The position numbers and the translations under genes were made by a program. A stretch of DNA of 64,000 nucleotides from Polytrichum commune (lineage: Eukaryota > Streptophyta > Polytrichopsida > Polytrichales > Polytrichaceae), in contig OX485804.1 in assembly GCA_950295325.1 (NCBI GenBank), positions 33,358,001 through 33,422,000 of the forward strand, given 5' to 3'. Below the pieces are notes generated by a model. It was not told the origin of the DNA, did no database searches, and saw only the letters and a program-made list of their open reading frames with translations. Shown here one piece after another: positions 35,804 through 49,100 of this stretch (positions are counted from its first letter, which is position 1; every line of letters begins with the position of its first letter).

Positions 35804-38634
35804 GTGGTATGGTAAGAAAAGGCAGGGCCATGGTAGAGAAATGCCGTTTTAATATTTTTTTAATGAATTTTTCTGGGGGCTATGGATGATATGGCAGCTC
35901 CTCTTTATTACAGAATAAAGTTATAATTCAAAAAACTAGTATAATGTATAAGTAAAAAAAAACTTGTGTAATATCTAAACCTCATAAAGCTATCAAATGT
36001 TTAATTAACTAAAACCAATATAACATTAAATCGAATTACACCAATTGAACATTAAATTACATTAAATCAATAAAAATTTAAATTGCGTTAAATTACCTAA
36101 AACTTATATATAAGGTTGTTGTTTTCAACAAACCTTCATTTGTCTTCTAAACTTGCTGTAACATAGTTTGTATAGTAGTGTATGATTTTTTTTGGCAACA
36201 AGGGAAGGATATATTGTTGATGAAAAATCACATATAGAATCACAAAGAGAGTGGTCCCAAAATTCATAATGAATGGAAGACATGAAAATTCCAATTTTTA
36301 GGTACAATCAATCATCGATTTTAACAATGTTGCATAGTCTTAATCTGCTCCCATCTCTCTAGTGCATTTCACCCTCCGCCAATAACATCAATATGTAATT
36401 TTTTGTAAAATCGATAAATGAAGAAGCATCATAAAGTGTATATATATTCCAAGGATTAGAAGCAACAACAACAACATCAACAATAAATTTTGTTGTATCT
36501 AAGTGAAGAAAATACAAACAACAAAAGAAGAAACGAAAAAAAATGAAAAAAATGAAAAAGAATATTATAAAATTTAGTATATCCAAAGAAGATAAAGATG
36601 AAAAGATGACAATGACGAAGTGGAAGGACTTTGAAATGCATCACCTCATTCTTATTTGAGGCAAGATGGACGAGGAGTTTGCTAAAACAACAAATAAATA
36701 AGGTAATTTTTTAATACGCATGTATGAGGTTATATGTAAGCCGTATAATGAGTTCATAAAAGGCCTTGGCCTTAATTCTATACCCCCTCCCCTTAAACCC
36801 CTTTGATATTCGTATTTTGCTTATATCGTCTTCCATATGTGTGGGATTTCGAATCCACGTCGATTTTGTTTAAAACTTCACCGTCCAGTTCGGTTAACTA
36901 CTAATCTATCGGCACTTATTTCGTTCAAATATGTTGCTCTAATATAAATCTTGTAGTTATAAAAGAACACGGTTTTAACAGACCAACTCTGTATTTACAG
37001 ACTAACTTTGCTTTTACAAATTAATTTTATTTTTCTATTTGAATTCTACTGTTATGTTTCAACTATGTTTTTACATTTTATTGTTGTCTTCTGCAACTCT
37101 AAATTTTTTGATCAAATGCCATATTTGTTTGGTAGCTGTAACCAAAGGTTTTAATCGTTCATGATTATCATATTAAAAAATTCAAATGTATCTTTAAAAA
37201 ATACCAATATAACAAGAAGACAAAGTTAATTTCTTGACCAAAGTGAAAACATGAATGTAAATGATTTCATGAAATAAAGCAACGGTATGAAAGCAAAACA
37301 AATATGTATAATCAAATTCCAACAAGTAAAATATAATCATTTTTAGAAGATGTTATTTCATATATGTCTACATCATATCAAACAACATCAGTTACAATAC
37401 CAACAACATGTGGATCACAAGATAAGAAAAGATAATTCAATAGAACATCAAGAATTTATTAAAATAGAATATTGACAATTTCAGATCCCTTCTTGCGTCA
37501 TTCCAAGAATCTACAATTTTTTTGAAAAGCATGAACATAAATTTTATTGCTCTCTTAGATAAGTTCTAATTACTGTTCTTCTATATCAATGTTTTATTAC
37601 TGTCTGTATATGGTATACCGGATTTGTTACATATTTTATACTACCACAGACTTTCTGCCACTCTCATTGCAAAAAAAATGCTTAAATGTTCATATTATAC
37701 TTTACAAGTATATACAAAAACATGTATAATCCTAAGAACGAAATAAGGTTCTTCTTCCTCTCCTCCATTGCAACCATGTTTTTTAAAATTCAAGGTGAAA
37801 ACAAGCGAAAACAAGATATGAGGCCAAGAGAAGACTAGTGAAGCCAATAAAATGTTCAAAGTCAAAATTTTAATTTATTTTTAAAAAAACTTCCATTTTT
37901 ATGCATATATTAAAAAAATTAACACCTTCATTTTTTGGTCCATGGTCATTCCTCTTGGTCCACATTCGATTTACACCTAGTGAGGGGCCTAAGGCTTTCT
38001 AAAATGATCTTTTAAGAAGTCGGACCATGGAAGTTGGACCATGAACTCGGACCATGAAAAAAGGCCAGCTTTCATGGTCCAACTTCATGGTCCATAGTAT
38101 AAACTGGTCCTAAGCATAACTCACATTCATCCCAAAAAAATGCCTTTGAAATAGCGTGTAAGTCAGAACTAAATTTATTATGGATGATTTAACACCAAAA
38201 TTAATTTCAAAGACCCAGAATTAGTGCACACATTTGAATCGAGCCAATCACAAACCTCTAGGTAGGGGGCATGTTTTTAATATAGATATTTCCCTATCGC
38301 CGTGAGACGGATGACGTGGATGAGGACGAGATGAAGTGAGAAGTGGATGGATGAACTCTCCCCGAACCCTAAACTTGGGAACTCTTGGTGCTCCGGAGAA
38401 TTCCTAAAGTTTCCAAGCAATCGAGGAAGTGTCAACGCTCTAGCTGGAGATTGCCGTTGAATGTCACCGAATGCAAGTGAAATCCCTGGTATCTCACTCA
38501 TTCTTCTCTGGAAAAGCTGTTTGAATTAGTTGCGGAATTAGTTGCGTTGTGAAATGTGTCCACCTGAGGTGATTCGTGTGCGTCATTTAGGTGTGCGGGC
38601 CTTTCATGGTCACATTTCTCACCCGGAGTATGGT
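35804..38634. other. very AT-rich spacer, no gene seen
   Basis: Base composition is markedly richer in A and T than the flanks, with many poly-A and poly-T runs. A short palindrome-like phrase around TCATGGTCCAACTTCATGGTCC occurs near 38,070. No coding frame or RNA gene is supported. Confidence 0.45.
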
Positions 38635-38830
38635 GTTAGGTGTGGATCTAAGAGTGGAGACCAAAAAGACATTTGATCAAAAGAGATTGGGGATGGGTGC
38701 TAAAAATTTGTTGATCATTCTAGGCTAAAGGCTCAATAGGCAACATACTGGGGGGGACCTTAATGAGCTCGAGAATCTTCACTTTTAATTTATAAGGTAT
38801 TGATATGAGCTCCGAAAATTATGAGGCAAT
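38635..38830 (+). repeat. dispersed repeat family R3, copy 2
   Basis: It shares GTGTGGATCTAAGAG, ACCAAAAAGACATTTG, CAACATACTGGGGGGG and TATGAGCTCCGAAAA with copies at 7,449 and 39,318. No coding potential. Confidence 0.6.
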
Positions 38831-39317
38831 TGGCTACAGACACACGGACTCGATTTGGAAGTCACAATTATCTCGATTATCTGCGAGGTTCCTATCCCAG
38901 GAGGAGTGGGTGCAGAACTAAAAGTGTCCATGTAAGGCCTTTACCTTGCTCGAAGTACACTTTGAGCAATGCAATGTGTAAGACGATGCAAGTCTTCCCA
39001 GAATTCTCCATTCTTAGAGACTGATATGAAGTCCTATGGTTGCACATTATTAAGATTACTCTGATACTACCACGAATATCTGTAAGTAAAGTAACTTATT
39101 AGGCGTCTGTCTTGTTTCTGTTCATTATCTTGAGGGTGTGGCATCTTCCTACTTGTTGTCTGTACTCGCTAAGAAATGTTCTATCTTTTGTTGTCTGTAC
39201 TTCTTTTCATTGAATTTGTCCAACAATTAGTCTCTGGCTTCCAAGTGACTTCTCTCCACAATCCTAAGGTAAGCAGGCCTAATTCAGTTACTTATTGTAA
39301 TCGGACACCTATATTTG

Positions 39318-39545
39318 AATGGGATGTGTCTAGGTCTGGATCTAAGAACAGATACCGAAAAGGCCTGTGTTCACAAGAGATTGGACTAAATGCTCCATAT
39401 ATGTTAACTATTATAGGCTCACTGGTCAACATATATGGGGGAACCCATATGATCATTCAAGATCTCAAAGCCTATCTTAAATGTGGACGAGACATCCATA
39501 TGAGCTCCAAAAATCATAAGGAAAATATCTATGGCCTTGATTTGG
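39318..39545 (+). repeat. dispersed repeat family R3, copy 3
   Basis: It shares GGTCTGGATCTAAGAAC, AGATACCGAAAAGGCC, TCAACATATATGGGGG and CATATGAGCTCCAAAA with the other copies. It lies about 0.5 kb upstream of the F-box gene, so it may be within its promoter or 5' leader intron. Confidence 0.6.
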
Positions 39546-40078
39546 ATCTGCTAAGGTAAGTGGACCCAATTCAGTCACTTGCTTGACCAAAACCCTAAAT
39601 TTGAGAAGCTTTGCTCCAAGTGCCTAACCAAGCTCATTTGCATGTGAGCTGGATTTCCACACAAATTTCATCAATGGTTTTCGTTTAACAACATTTAAGT
39701 CAAGTGCACCTACAATGGACACTTGTTTCATTTCAGCATGTGTAGAGGATTGATAGCAAAATAAAAGTCACATGAGCACATTAGCAAATCCAAATGGGGA
39801 ACATGAGAGTTGAGCTTGCTAGTTCTGGAGTCAAGGTGAATATCTCCTGAATTCTTGAAGTGAAAGTTGTAGATGACCTAAAATGGTTTTCCTTTGGATA
39901 TTTATATTTCATACTTGGATATATGCTTATACGTTATAATTTATTATAGGTCATGGTTCATGATAGGTCCACTCACCTAGCACTCTAGTTTGCTCTGGAT
40001 ATCAATGAGGTCTTTGGCCGTTGCAGGTTAAGATTGACAGAATATTCTGCTTCAACTGCACAGGAGGTTTGAGGACCA

Positions 40079-41161
40079 ATGGAGTTCCACAGATTAGAAG
40101 ATCTGGATCCAGTTCTATGGAGCAATCTTCTGGAAGATCTTCAACTGATGATCTTTGCAAAGCTGCCCTGCAGTGCTTTCTTTCGTTTACGTTCTGTGTG
40201 CAAGAGCTGGAATGAACTTGTAAACTCACCTCATTTTTTAAATGCGCACCCAGCTGCTCCAGCCTACGAGCCAAGGGTGTTCTGGGTGACTCAAAAGTGT
40301 GAAGGGATCTTGACGTTCAATTTTGAACAGAACCAATGGCTGTGTAGGCCTACCCCACAGGTCCCCTTTAAATGCTTTGAGAAGGTCAGCGGTTTAACAG
40401 GTGACTACTTCTATCGTCTCTACCGCAAAACAGAGGGCTGTAACTGGAAAATCAGGGTTTTCAACTTCCTGACAAAAGTGTGGCAGGAGCTGCCTCCCAT
40501 GGTTAAGCCATTGCTCAAGGTGAATCTGCACACCTTAGTTGTGGATGAGGAGACCCAGAATTACAGGTTGTTCATTGTGGGAAGTGTTGACAATTCTGAA
40601 GAGTGTATGCAAATATACGACTGCAAAAGCAATCGCTGGAACATCATTTCAACATATTTGCAGGGCTTTCCATCCTTCTCCAAGCTCGCATTTCACAATG
40701 GTATGCTGTACAAAGGTGTTGACCTTCCCAATGACCAGTTCGCGGTATACAGGTACGATTTTGCTAAGAACAACTGGCAGCATGTGCAAGCACATTTACC
40801 AAACCGCTTGAGCAATGACCTCATGACGGTCTCGGGCCGCCTTCTCATGGTTGGTGCCCAGGGTCACACTGTGAACATCTGGGAGCTACAGTTGTCACCG
40901 TTGGAGTGGAAGGAGGTCACGACCATTTACAATAAGGAACTTACGCTTTATGACTTCGACACATATTCCCCACTTGGCGAGGAGGACAGGGTGTGTTTTG
41001 ATAGCTTTGGCAGCGGGGATCTCGTTCTGCTCATTGGCTCGATTGAGAGCATCGGCATGCCTGAGAAGTTTGAGGTATACGAATTGAGTACTGACTCATG
41101 GATACCTCTCACAGACGAGGTGCATATACTTGATTCCTCACGATACGTCATCAATACTTGA
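40079..41161 (+). CDS. F-box/kelch protein, single coding exon
   Basis: F-box proteins are the substrate-recognition subunits of SCF ubiquitin ligases; the F-box binds SKP1 and the C-terminal propeller binds the target. The 360-residue frame has an F-box at residues about 13-54 (LLEDLQLMIFAKLPCSAFFR, then SVCKSWNELV). The rest holds kelch-like blades, seen as repeated strand motifs with W at the end of each (YDCKSNRWNII, YDFAKNNWQHV, YELSTDSWIPL). Length and intronless coding are usual for plant members. The start is the first ATG after a probable leader acceptor TTGCAG at 40,021-40,026. The target cannot be read from sequence. The gene looks intact. Confidence 0.9.
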   Translation: MEFHRLEDLDPVLWSNLLEDLQLMIFAKLPCSAFFRLRSVCKSWNELVNSPHFLNAHPAAPAYEPRVFWVTQKCEGILTFNFEQNQWLCRPTPQVPFKCFEKVSGLTGDYFYRLYRKTEGCNWKIRVFNFLTKVWQELPPMVKPLLKVNLHTLVVDEETQNYRLFIVGSVDNSEECMQIYDCKSNRWNIISTYLQGFPSFSKLAFHNGMLYKGVDLPNDQFAVYRYDFAKNNWQHVQAHLPNRLSNDLMTVSGRLLMVGAQGHTVNIWELQLSPLEWKEVTTIYNKELTLYDFDTYSPLGEEDRVCFDSFGSGDLVLLIGSIESIGMPEKFEVYELSTDSWIPLTDEVHILDSSRYVINT

Positions 41162-42362
41162 AGCTGCCAAATCATGTATGCAACGATATCAAAGTGTTGG
41201 GTTACCCTCTCACGATTGATGCCAGAAACAGCAGAGTTGCATTCACCATTGTTGGAGTGGAACAGGTAAATTTATGCAACCAAAAACGAATTCCTCTCTC
41301 ACCATCAGTTGTACCCTTTGTTTGCAGCCATGACAGTGACAGGTTATGTTGCAAACAGCTACAAACATGGAGACAATTATTTTCACCAAAAGAGTTTGCA
41401 TCCCAGATGAGGAACACTTCACGGAGAGTTTTAGCTGGCAAGGAGGATGTATTATTCATCATGTAGTATATCAGTACTGTAGCAAAATATAGGGTGGTTT
41501 CTTAAACAATCAACCTTTCTGTCTTCTCTAGTTTTCCACTTCGGTGAGTTGATGAAGCTGTATTGATGTCCTTGTTTGAAATTGAGACTTGGTATGTATC
41601 CTAGCCAACAATTTGCTGAGTGCCAAATACCTGTAAATTGTTTCCTGAAACAGGATAGTTACAAGGATATATGAGCCCCTTTATTGAGGCAGTTTTCAAT
41701 GACCTACCCGTGGGGCTCAGTGAAACTCCTATCTATAAAGGTCAAGTGAAGTACATCTCAAATTTCATGTACCAAATCTATCCTCATATTTGTGGAGCCT
41801 GATCTGATTCTTTAATGGCTTACAGAACAATGAATAAACAGTGAACATATTGTACGTACAAGTATTAATTAGTGTTGTTTCTTGTGTCTATAGTGTAAAT
41901 GGTGGCGTGAGTAAGATTTGCAGTTGTGATGTGGTAAACCTGCAATCGTATTAAAGATATTGAATTATCACAGATGAAGAAACTTTTAAAAAGAATGTGC
42001 TGATCTTTGTAAGTTGCTGTTGTCCATGCTGTGTTCAGTAGAGTTTGGTGTTTGTGATTTTTACCTGGATGACTGCTTGAATATCTTACCAGGCAAACCA
42101 GAGACAAGTTTCACGCACTTCTCCCAACTACAGACGAAAGATAAATAATTCAAGGGTTTGGAAGTTTGTACAATTGATTTTTAATTCACAACTTCATAGT
42201 AGTGACAATCTCTTCAAAAATCACAAAGTTCATGAGAATTTGCAAATGGCAACACATGGTGCATCAATAGATCATCGGAGTGCAAGGCACATCAGGGGCC
42301 ACTTTACAGCATGGGCAAGGGCCTTGTCCATGAAATTGGGAATTGAGGCATGAAGATACTTA

Positions 42363-42862
42363 GGGCCACTTCACACATGAGCCAAGGGCCGTGACCATGA
42401 AATTGTGAGAGCCCAAAAGAAAGTGTCCAAAGGCCGTCCCAACACACCTCCACAATCATGTAGTGCGGTCACGGACCCTCGAGTGTAGTGTGAAGTCATA
42501 TGTGACCGGGCCCTCAACCAAACGCTATTTCAATGAATTTCTATTCACGCGGGTCCTCACACATGATAAAGTAGAATAAACCAACGGTTGTGAGCGTTCG
42601 GAGTGCCGTGGTCTCCCGGTTTTGTGTTAGGTCTACCTCCAAGAGGTGGTTTTTGAAAATAGTCCAAGTGACCATAAAACATGATCCATTCGGTGCCATG
42701 TGGGAATCCATTGTAGACTTTACATCCATCTTGCATTCATGTACTCCGTTGGTCCCTCAAGCGTAGTGTGAAGCGAACTTGGACCGGCTCCGTCCTTTCC
42801 ACCAATGACAGTGCTTGGAGTGTAATGGTCACGGGCTCTCAGTTCCGTGTGTGAAGTGGCCC
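42363..42862 (-). mobile_element. PIF/Harbinger-like MITE, copy 2, with TTA duplication
   Basis: This 500-bp element starts GGGCCACTTCACACATGAG and ends GTGTGTGAAGTGGCCC, flanked on both sides by TTA (42,360-42,362 and 42,863-42,865). It is the inverted partner of 3,164-3,667. The intact duplication and termini make this the better-preserved copy. Confidence 0.88.
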
Positions 42863-43093
42863 TTAGTGCTCAGGACGAATGGATAAATTATGGAATACAA
42901 TATGCACATCAAAGTCTATTGGGAGCCTTGAAACCCATCTGAAGGTTGTGCCATGGAAAATTGTTGTTGAAATCATGTGTGGTCACAGGCCTTCAAGTGA
43001 CACGTGCAAATGGCCAGGGCTCTCAACTGGCAGCTCAGGTAGAGGGTGCTTAAACAAACACTTTGAGCTATTGCACATATTGGCTATATGGTT

Positions 43094-43149
43094 GATATTA
43101 AAAATGTATATTCATATTAGCTTTTGGGCTAATATATATTTTTAATATC
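43094..43149. repeat. AT-rich hairpin
   Basis: GATATTAAAAATGTATATTC to TTAGC is followed, after a 6-base TTTTGG loop, by GCTAATATATATTTTTAATATC. The arms pair over about 22 bases. It could be a small inverted-repeat element or simply local structure; no transcript evidence is visible. Confidence 0.6.
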
Positions 43150-43861
43150 ATTTTTAAATTGAAGAAGAAGAAAATAGCCTCACAACATACTTGGATACTA
43201 GACCCAAGCTAGATCAAAGTCCAACTTAGTAATGGCCACATGGCCACCTTCATGATCCCATCTAGTTCCGTTGTAAATCAATCTCCTTGCATCCCAAGTA
43301 CCGACCCACTTTAGAATTTGTCTGTTATTAGAGGTCAAGAAGTGTGCTTAAGGTCAAGAATGTCTAGGGAGTTGTTGTGAAGCATTTGTGATGACGAATG
43401 TGTTTCATTAGTTTACCCAAAATTGAAAGGGTTTTGCTTACGTGTATCTCCATGTATTTTTGTTCCCAAAAATGTTTATCAAGGTAGCATGCTTAATTAA
43501 TACAAAGCCCAATAAGGTACATCCAATAGGCCAACATCTCAAAACATAGTGTCCTTACACCCTTACTTACTTCAAATGGCTGTATGGGAAGCTTTCTTGA
43601 CTCCTTACATACTGTTAGAGCCCTGCTTTGAAGGGATTAGAGATCATTCACATGAGTTCGATGAGATTGCATACTCAACAAAGAATGTCCAAAGAATGAT
43701 AGAGATTTTTTTAAAAAAAATTTAAAAAACTTATCATACTTCAACAAGTATGGTTGTGCTTGATACTTGTTGTCAATTATTACTTCTGCATAATCTTGGT
43801 CAATTGTTGTGCATAGCAATACATAGCCCTTACAAAGTTGTATTCCACACCAATTTTCATT

Positions 43862-43897
43862 GTTTTTTTTTTTGGGGGGGGGGGGGAGGGGGGGGGA
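43862..43897 (+). repeat. poly-T/poly-G tract
   Basis: Eleven T are followed by a G-run of more than 20 bases broken by one A. Such a tract could form a G-quadruplex and is also prone to sequencing length error. Confidence 0.8.
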
Positions 43898-44461
43898 TTA
43901 GGAGTCACCACAACCACTAACATAAGCAGGTTTTTTTCAATAACTTATCTTAATCCAACACATTGGCATGTGGAACTGGTTGTTGTTACGTTCATTACAT
44001 TGTTTGTTATTTGTCATTTGGCACCTATACATATGAATCACAGATTGACATGATGTATAGGCTAACATGTACTAATGATTTTAGTGAGTTTGTAGTGTGA
44101 TCAATGTCTTACAAGTATCACACCACGGTTTAGTTTCATCCATGCACCCATGGTAGATAGATGGGCATGTATGTCAGTCAATAATATGTAGGTGGGTAGG
44201 TCAACATGTGGGTAGGTAGGTTGACAGATGTTGCCGCTCCATCATAAAAAGTAAAAGGGCCTAACAAGGTAAGAGTTTATATATTATTAATGATCAAAAT
44301 TAGAATCAAAACATCAAAATTAAAGTAAAAGCGTCACACTTGAAAGTAAAAGCAACTTCAACCACCAATAAGGCTCCCAATAAATAAGGCTCAATTATGA
44401 CTCCCCAAGACTTGTAAGGAGTAAATAGCCTCCTCAATGCGCACCAATTCCCTCCAAAGTC

Positions 44462-44790
44462 CAACCACAGCTGGAGCACCTCCCAGCCTACACCGGTCCA
44501 CCCGTCGTTTCACCGGCCTTTACCAACTACCTAGGTCTCTGAAACCTCGCCCACCCGCTATAACACCGGGTCGCCGGAAGGTTCTAGCCCCCCTGCCTAC
44601 CTACATGGCCTTAGGAAGGTGAGCTGACCCCCTGAGCTGACTCTCATCGCATCCATAACCCTAATCGACCCATCATTTCACCGGTTCACCCATCGTATGT
44701 CCGAGCTGGGACCTGAGAAAACCCGCCAAAACGCCGGGCGATCAGAAGGTTCCGACGGGACTCATCGCATGCATACCCGGATTGACCCGG
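44462..44790 (+). repeat. degenerate tandem duplication, GC-rich
   Basis: Two blocks of about 150-180 bp share TTTCACCGG, CACCGGGTCGCCGGAAGGTTC (or CGCCGGGCGATCAGAAGGTTC) and TCATCGCATGCAT in order. Composition is GC-rich compared with the spacer. No conserved protein is encoded. Confidence 0.5.
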
Positions 44791-45554
44791 ACGCCATAGC
44801 CAGACGCGTGACGATTGCTTCGCTCACATTTCATTAGGTGATAGTAAAGTACAGCTCCATTCCACTTTTAGCTCTCGACAATGCATTCCCCCTGTGCCCG
44901 AGGATCCGATCCCGGTAGCATTTTCCTAGTGTTTTGGCATTAGAATTGCATAGCAATGTTGGGGCTTAGGTGCTGTCATTAGTAACTTACACAGCTCATT
45001 CGCAGAGCGCGTGTTTCAGTCGTCGTTTAGATGAGTGATGGGAACGGTTTTAGGGAGGCATTTTAGTCTTTGGCTGCTGGCCGTGAAGGTGCCTGCGAAC
45101 TTGTAGTGTACATTTTGTTTTTTTTACTTTGTGTTTGTGCGACTTGACCTTGAAACGTTGTGCTCGGTGAAGTTTCTAGTCCGTTGGAGTGCAAGGGAGA
45201 GCCGATTTCTGAGTGACTTCTACTCCTCCTCCTCCCAAGTGGAGATTTGGCATTTGAAAAGGCGCATTTTCCTCTAGAGCTGCTTTTGTTGAGCTTTTTG
45301 ACTTTTTGGTTGCACGTAGGGTTTCAAGTGTGGCTGCGGTAGTTGTAGGCCTGACAAGCCCGGGAAGGCTTGCTTACACTGTAGCTTTTTTGGCTCTGTG
45401 TTCTGTTCCGTACGAGGTTGAGTTGCGGAGCTCGAAGATTGTATTGACGCTTAAGCTTAAGCTTATTAGTTCTTATTGGATTCTGTGGCTCTATTCTGAA
45501 GACGTGCCCTGAGAACGTGAAGTGGCTAGGGTTTGTGCCTGTATACGAGCCAAG

Positions 45555-46194
45555 ATGTGTCCACTGCGGGTGATTTTGTTGTTTCTCTCCGCCATTCTGG
45601 CGGGGTACTTTGCGATCAAGACTGTGCGATCGCAAGCAGCAGACAGCATTCTTGAATTGCAGGAGGATGAGAAAGAGGCGTCTGCTGAGCTCATGGAAAA
45701 CACCGGCTCCTTCCATAAGGTAAACTTTGCTACACTTCTTCTTCTTCTTCTTCTTGTGAATATCATGAAGGGCTTTTTCCTTTAGTTGTCTATTACTCCT
45801 TAGACAAACTCGTGGATAGATGAAAACGGGAGAGTTTCAAGAAACAGAGTGCACAGGGGATGGAGAGCAATTACGACATGATCATTACGATGGGCAATTT
45901 CGATGTTCTTTTCTCTTCGGAGAGGAGAGAAAAGTAATACCTTCAGAGATGCTGCTAGTCATAGAAGAAGGCGCAGAGATAACTACGTAGCTAAAATTCG
46001 ATAATGGACATGTGTTTGCGAGTTTAGAACCGTCATGGGTTTGGTTCTATGTTTGATTATTTGTCTTGGTCTTTGTACAGGTCTCTGCCGGAATATCTGC
46101 AGGCTTTTGGCTCATGATCGACATGCTAAGCGGCCGGTATTTATATCAGAACCTGAAAGGCCAGTCTAAAGGTGCAGCAGAAGTTGGAAGGTAA
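45555..46194 (+). CDS. small conserved plant membrane protein, MCPLR type, two exons
   Basis: The exons 45555-45719 and 46081-46194 join in phase to give 92 residues. Residues 1-22 (MCPLRVILLFLSAILAGYFA) form one hydrophobic segment, probably a signal anchor or single membrane span. An acidic stretch follows (LELQEDEKEASAEL), then a conserved-looking tail with SAGFWLMIDMLSGRYL. Land plants have a family of proteins of this size that begin MCPLR; some database names call them methyltransferase-related, but no methyltransferase motif is visible. An in-frame ATG 11 codons upstream (45,522) was not chosen because the family starts at MCPLR. Function is unknown. Confidence 0.8.
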
Positions 46195-49100
46195 CCAAGC
46201 CAATGCTTCCTCAGCATCAGATTTCATCCTTGTGTGGCTCTCTTCCTCAACGGAATGCCTTGGTGGTCACCGATCCGGCAGGCTCTCCCTTGTGCAATTG
46301 AGCCGTGCTCGCTGACAAGGCAAACTTTGGTAGTCGTGTGTACAGGTGAATAATGCACAAAGACAAATCATCAAAGTTTGATTTCTCTTGAACTTGATGA
46401 CTACCGAGGCCATGGATTTTATTTACAACCTACAACGTACAATTTTTAGGTAGTTTCTGTTTGAATTGAATAATCTAATCTGTAAGACCCTCACAATACG
46501 TTCACGCTGATTTGGTGAACTGCCTGTGGACACGCACTGCAAGAATGATGTGTCTTTGGGGTAATGAAATGTGTGCACATGCCACTTATATCGGATTGAA
46601 GACATCATTTATCTATATCACTGGATGCATGGTCAATGCCTTTAGCTGGGATACATATTTTTGAAGTTAGTCAACAGCTAACTGTGGGGAGCTATTTCAA
46701 ACACAGGTTGGCCTTGATGATGTATGAATAGGCAGTATCAATGTGACACATCCAGCTACAAACTACTGATGGCCTCCAACTGAGTTATCATAGTCTGCTC
46801 AACATCCCAAGATACTGCAGTTTTCTTTTCTCTTTTTTCTTCTGAGAGAGGTGTCAGTGTACTGACAGGTTGTTGCAATGATTGAGGGTGAAATTCATGC
46901 ACAATTGCACCCACTATATCTGAATACTGGAATCTGGATATGTTGTAGGTGAATTGAAATCTGGCTTTAGTTTGACTATTCGCAAAGAGCCACCCTGTGG
47001 TTGGTGTGGAAGAGTACTTCATACCTGTGTAAGACTTTTCATTTAGATTATGATTAAAAGCTGAATGCACAATAAAGAAATTAATGGTTTGAGACTGATT
47101 AGCAAGACGTGCATATGAACTTAAAAAATTCTGTAATTTAAAATTATGAGTTCTATTAGACAAACATTTGAGTCACGTAGTCCAAGAATTCTTTTATTTT
47201 TAATAGTGTTGGTGGGGCCGGCATACCAAAGGTTATAGATTGTGGGAATTACGGAGTGCAAAAACTTCTGACATACCAACATTAATAAAACATTATCTAA
47301 AACAAGTCGAGATATTATTAACAGCAGACTCCCTATGGCAGGCTGACTAAGACAATTCTTTCCATCATTCTTATGGTAGGGTGATATGAGAGTGGGCATT
47401 TTTGTTGTTGCCATGGGCAGTATAGTTTCAAGTTTTGGGTTGAAGTTCAGCTACATATACAAGAGCACAAAGTCATGTGTTTTGCAGTTCAATTGGAACC
47501 TTACCTTTACTATCGAATGAAAGAACATTTAATGGTGCACTGCATAAACTACTTACAGGATATCATGTGACTCAATATTAATCCCTAGAAGGTTGGGTTC
47601 CTCATTTCCAACTTTCAAAACTTCAAGCATGCTCAAAGTGAGACGTCGAATGCAGAATGGTACCGAATGAAGGAGAATTCTTGACAAGCCTAATAATGTT
47701 TGTAACGATATTGGCTTAGGGTCCACAAAATGAGAGTTTGAACCCTCAACATCATTCTTAAGTCAATCTTCATGAGGTGGCTTTTACGAAAAGATTGGCC
47801 AACCTTATTGAGAGTTTGTGATAGATGTTCGAGATGGGATTAATCAAGGTGCCATACAAATGTCACCAGAGTCCATAAAGTGCAAGTGCAAAGTGGACTT
47901 GAGTGGACAAGCGTGGGTACGTGGCTACCCACCATTTACAATGCTCCTTTCAAGTTCTCAACCTCTTTAGTGTAAAGAGGGCTTGAATCACTCGAATCCC
48001 AAAATTAAGATGAGGTACATGGGTAACCTCTAGAAACAAGTAGTATTTGGTCACATGATACCTTTTGGCCAATGACACATCTACTATCAAAATGCAAAGA
48101 CACACACATACATAAGCTATGTGTTTGCATACATATCAACATAGGGCCCATATCCTTTCATAGCGCCCCCCCCCCCCCCTTTCCCTCCAACCAACACACA
48201 CATACACAAAACAAACACAAACAAACAAACAATGTCATCGGCTTCTTCAATGCACTAACCTTGCACACTCATGCAACTACATAGCGTGTCTTTGGCCATA
48301 CATCAGCATTCTAGGCACATAAATAAACGAACCTCCCCCTTTAAAAAAAGCCTTTAAGATACAATCCATTGAAGCAATATGATATATACCTTCATCAATC
48401 ACCTTTTACTTCTAGGTTGGCATGTAAATGCCCTCATTATTACCACAAATGGAGTTTGAGGAACTATCATATGTCCTTAATAACAAACTTCCTAACCAAG
48501 CAACAAAACCTTATTGACAAACACGCATTACATCATGGATTTCACATTCACATTCGTCACATCATGTCAAGTCCTATGACAACGACATGATGCATGATCA
48601 AAAAATGTCACGTCAACATGGATATATCTATTAGTTTATCCAAGGGTAAGCTGACGTAGTCAAACCCTTGGTCAGTTGCTACTTTGCACTCGACATGGTT
48701 GTCGATTACAAAAACAAATTTAAATATAACTTTCAAATTTTTTGGGACCATTAGATCTTATTTGCTAAAAGATCTAGCAATCCATAATTTGGAATTTTGG
48801 AATTTTTGGTTTAGCAATCGATATATTTGGTCATTTGCTAGTCAACTACTAGTAGTAGTCAACTTCTAGGAAACAAAATCCTAAATTTTTTTAATTTTTT
48901 TTAAACTCAAAAAAATCCACAAAAAGTCTAGATAGTTAGATTTTGTATATAGTGAGATCTAATAGTCCAAGTTTTGTTTCTAAAAAGATTTTGGATTTTT
49001 GGATTTTTTTAGAATTCAACTACTAGTTGCAATCGACCAAAAAAATTTACTTTTTCCAAACAAAAAATGCTTTAATATAAAAAAATCATCACATCAAAGA

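Noticed and set aside
45324-45766. Minus-strand frames of 91-130 codons opposite the small membrane-protein gene
   Set aside because: The plus-strand gene has a family-like start, splice sites and hydrophobic segment; the antisense frames have none.
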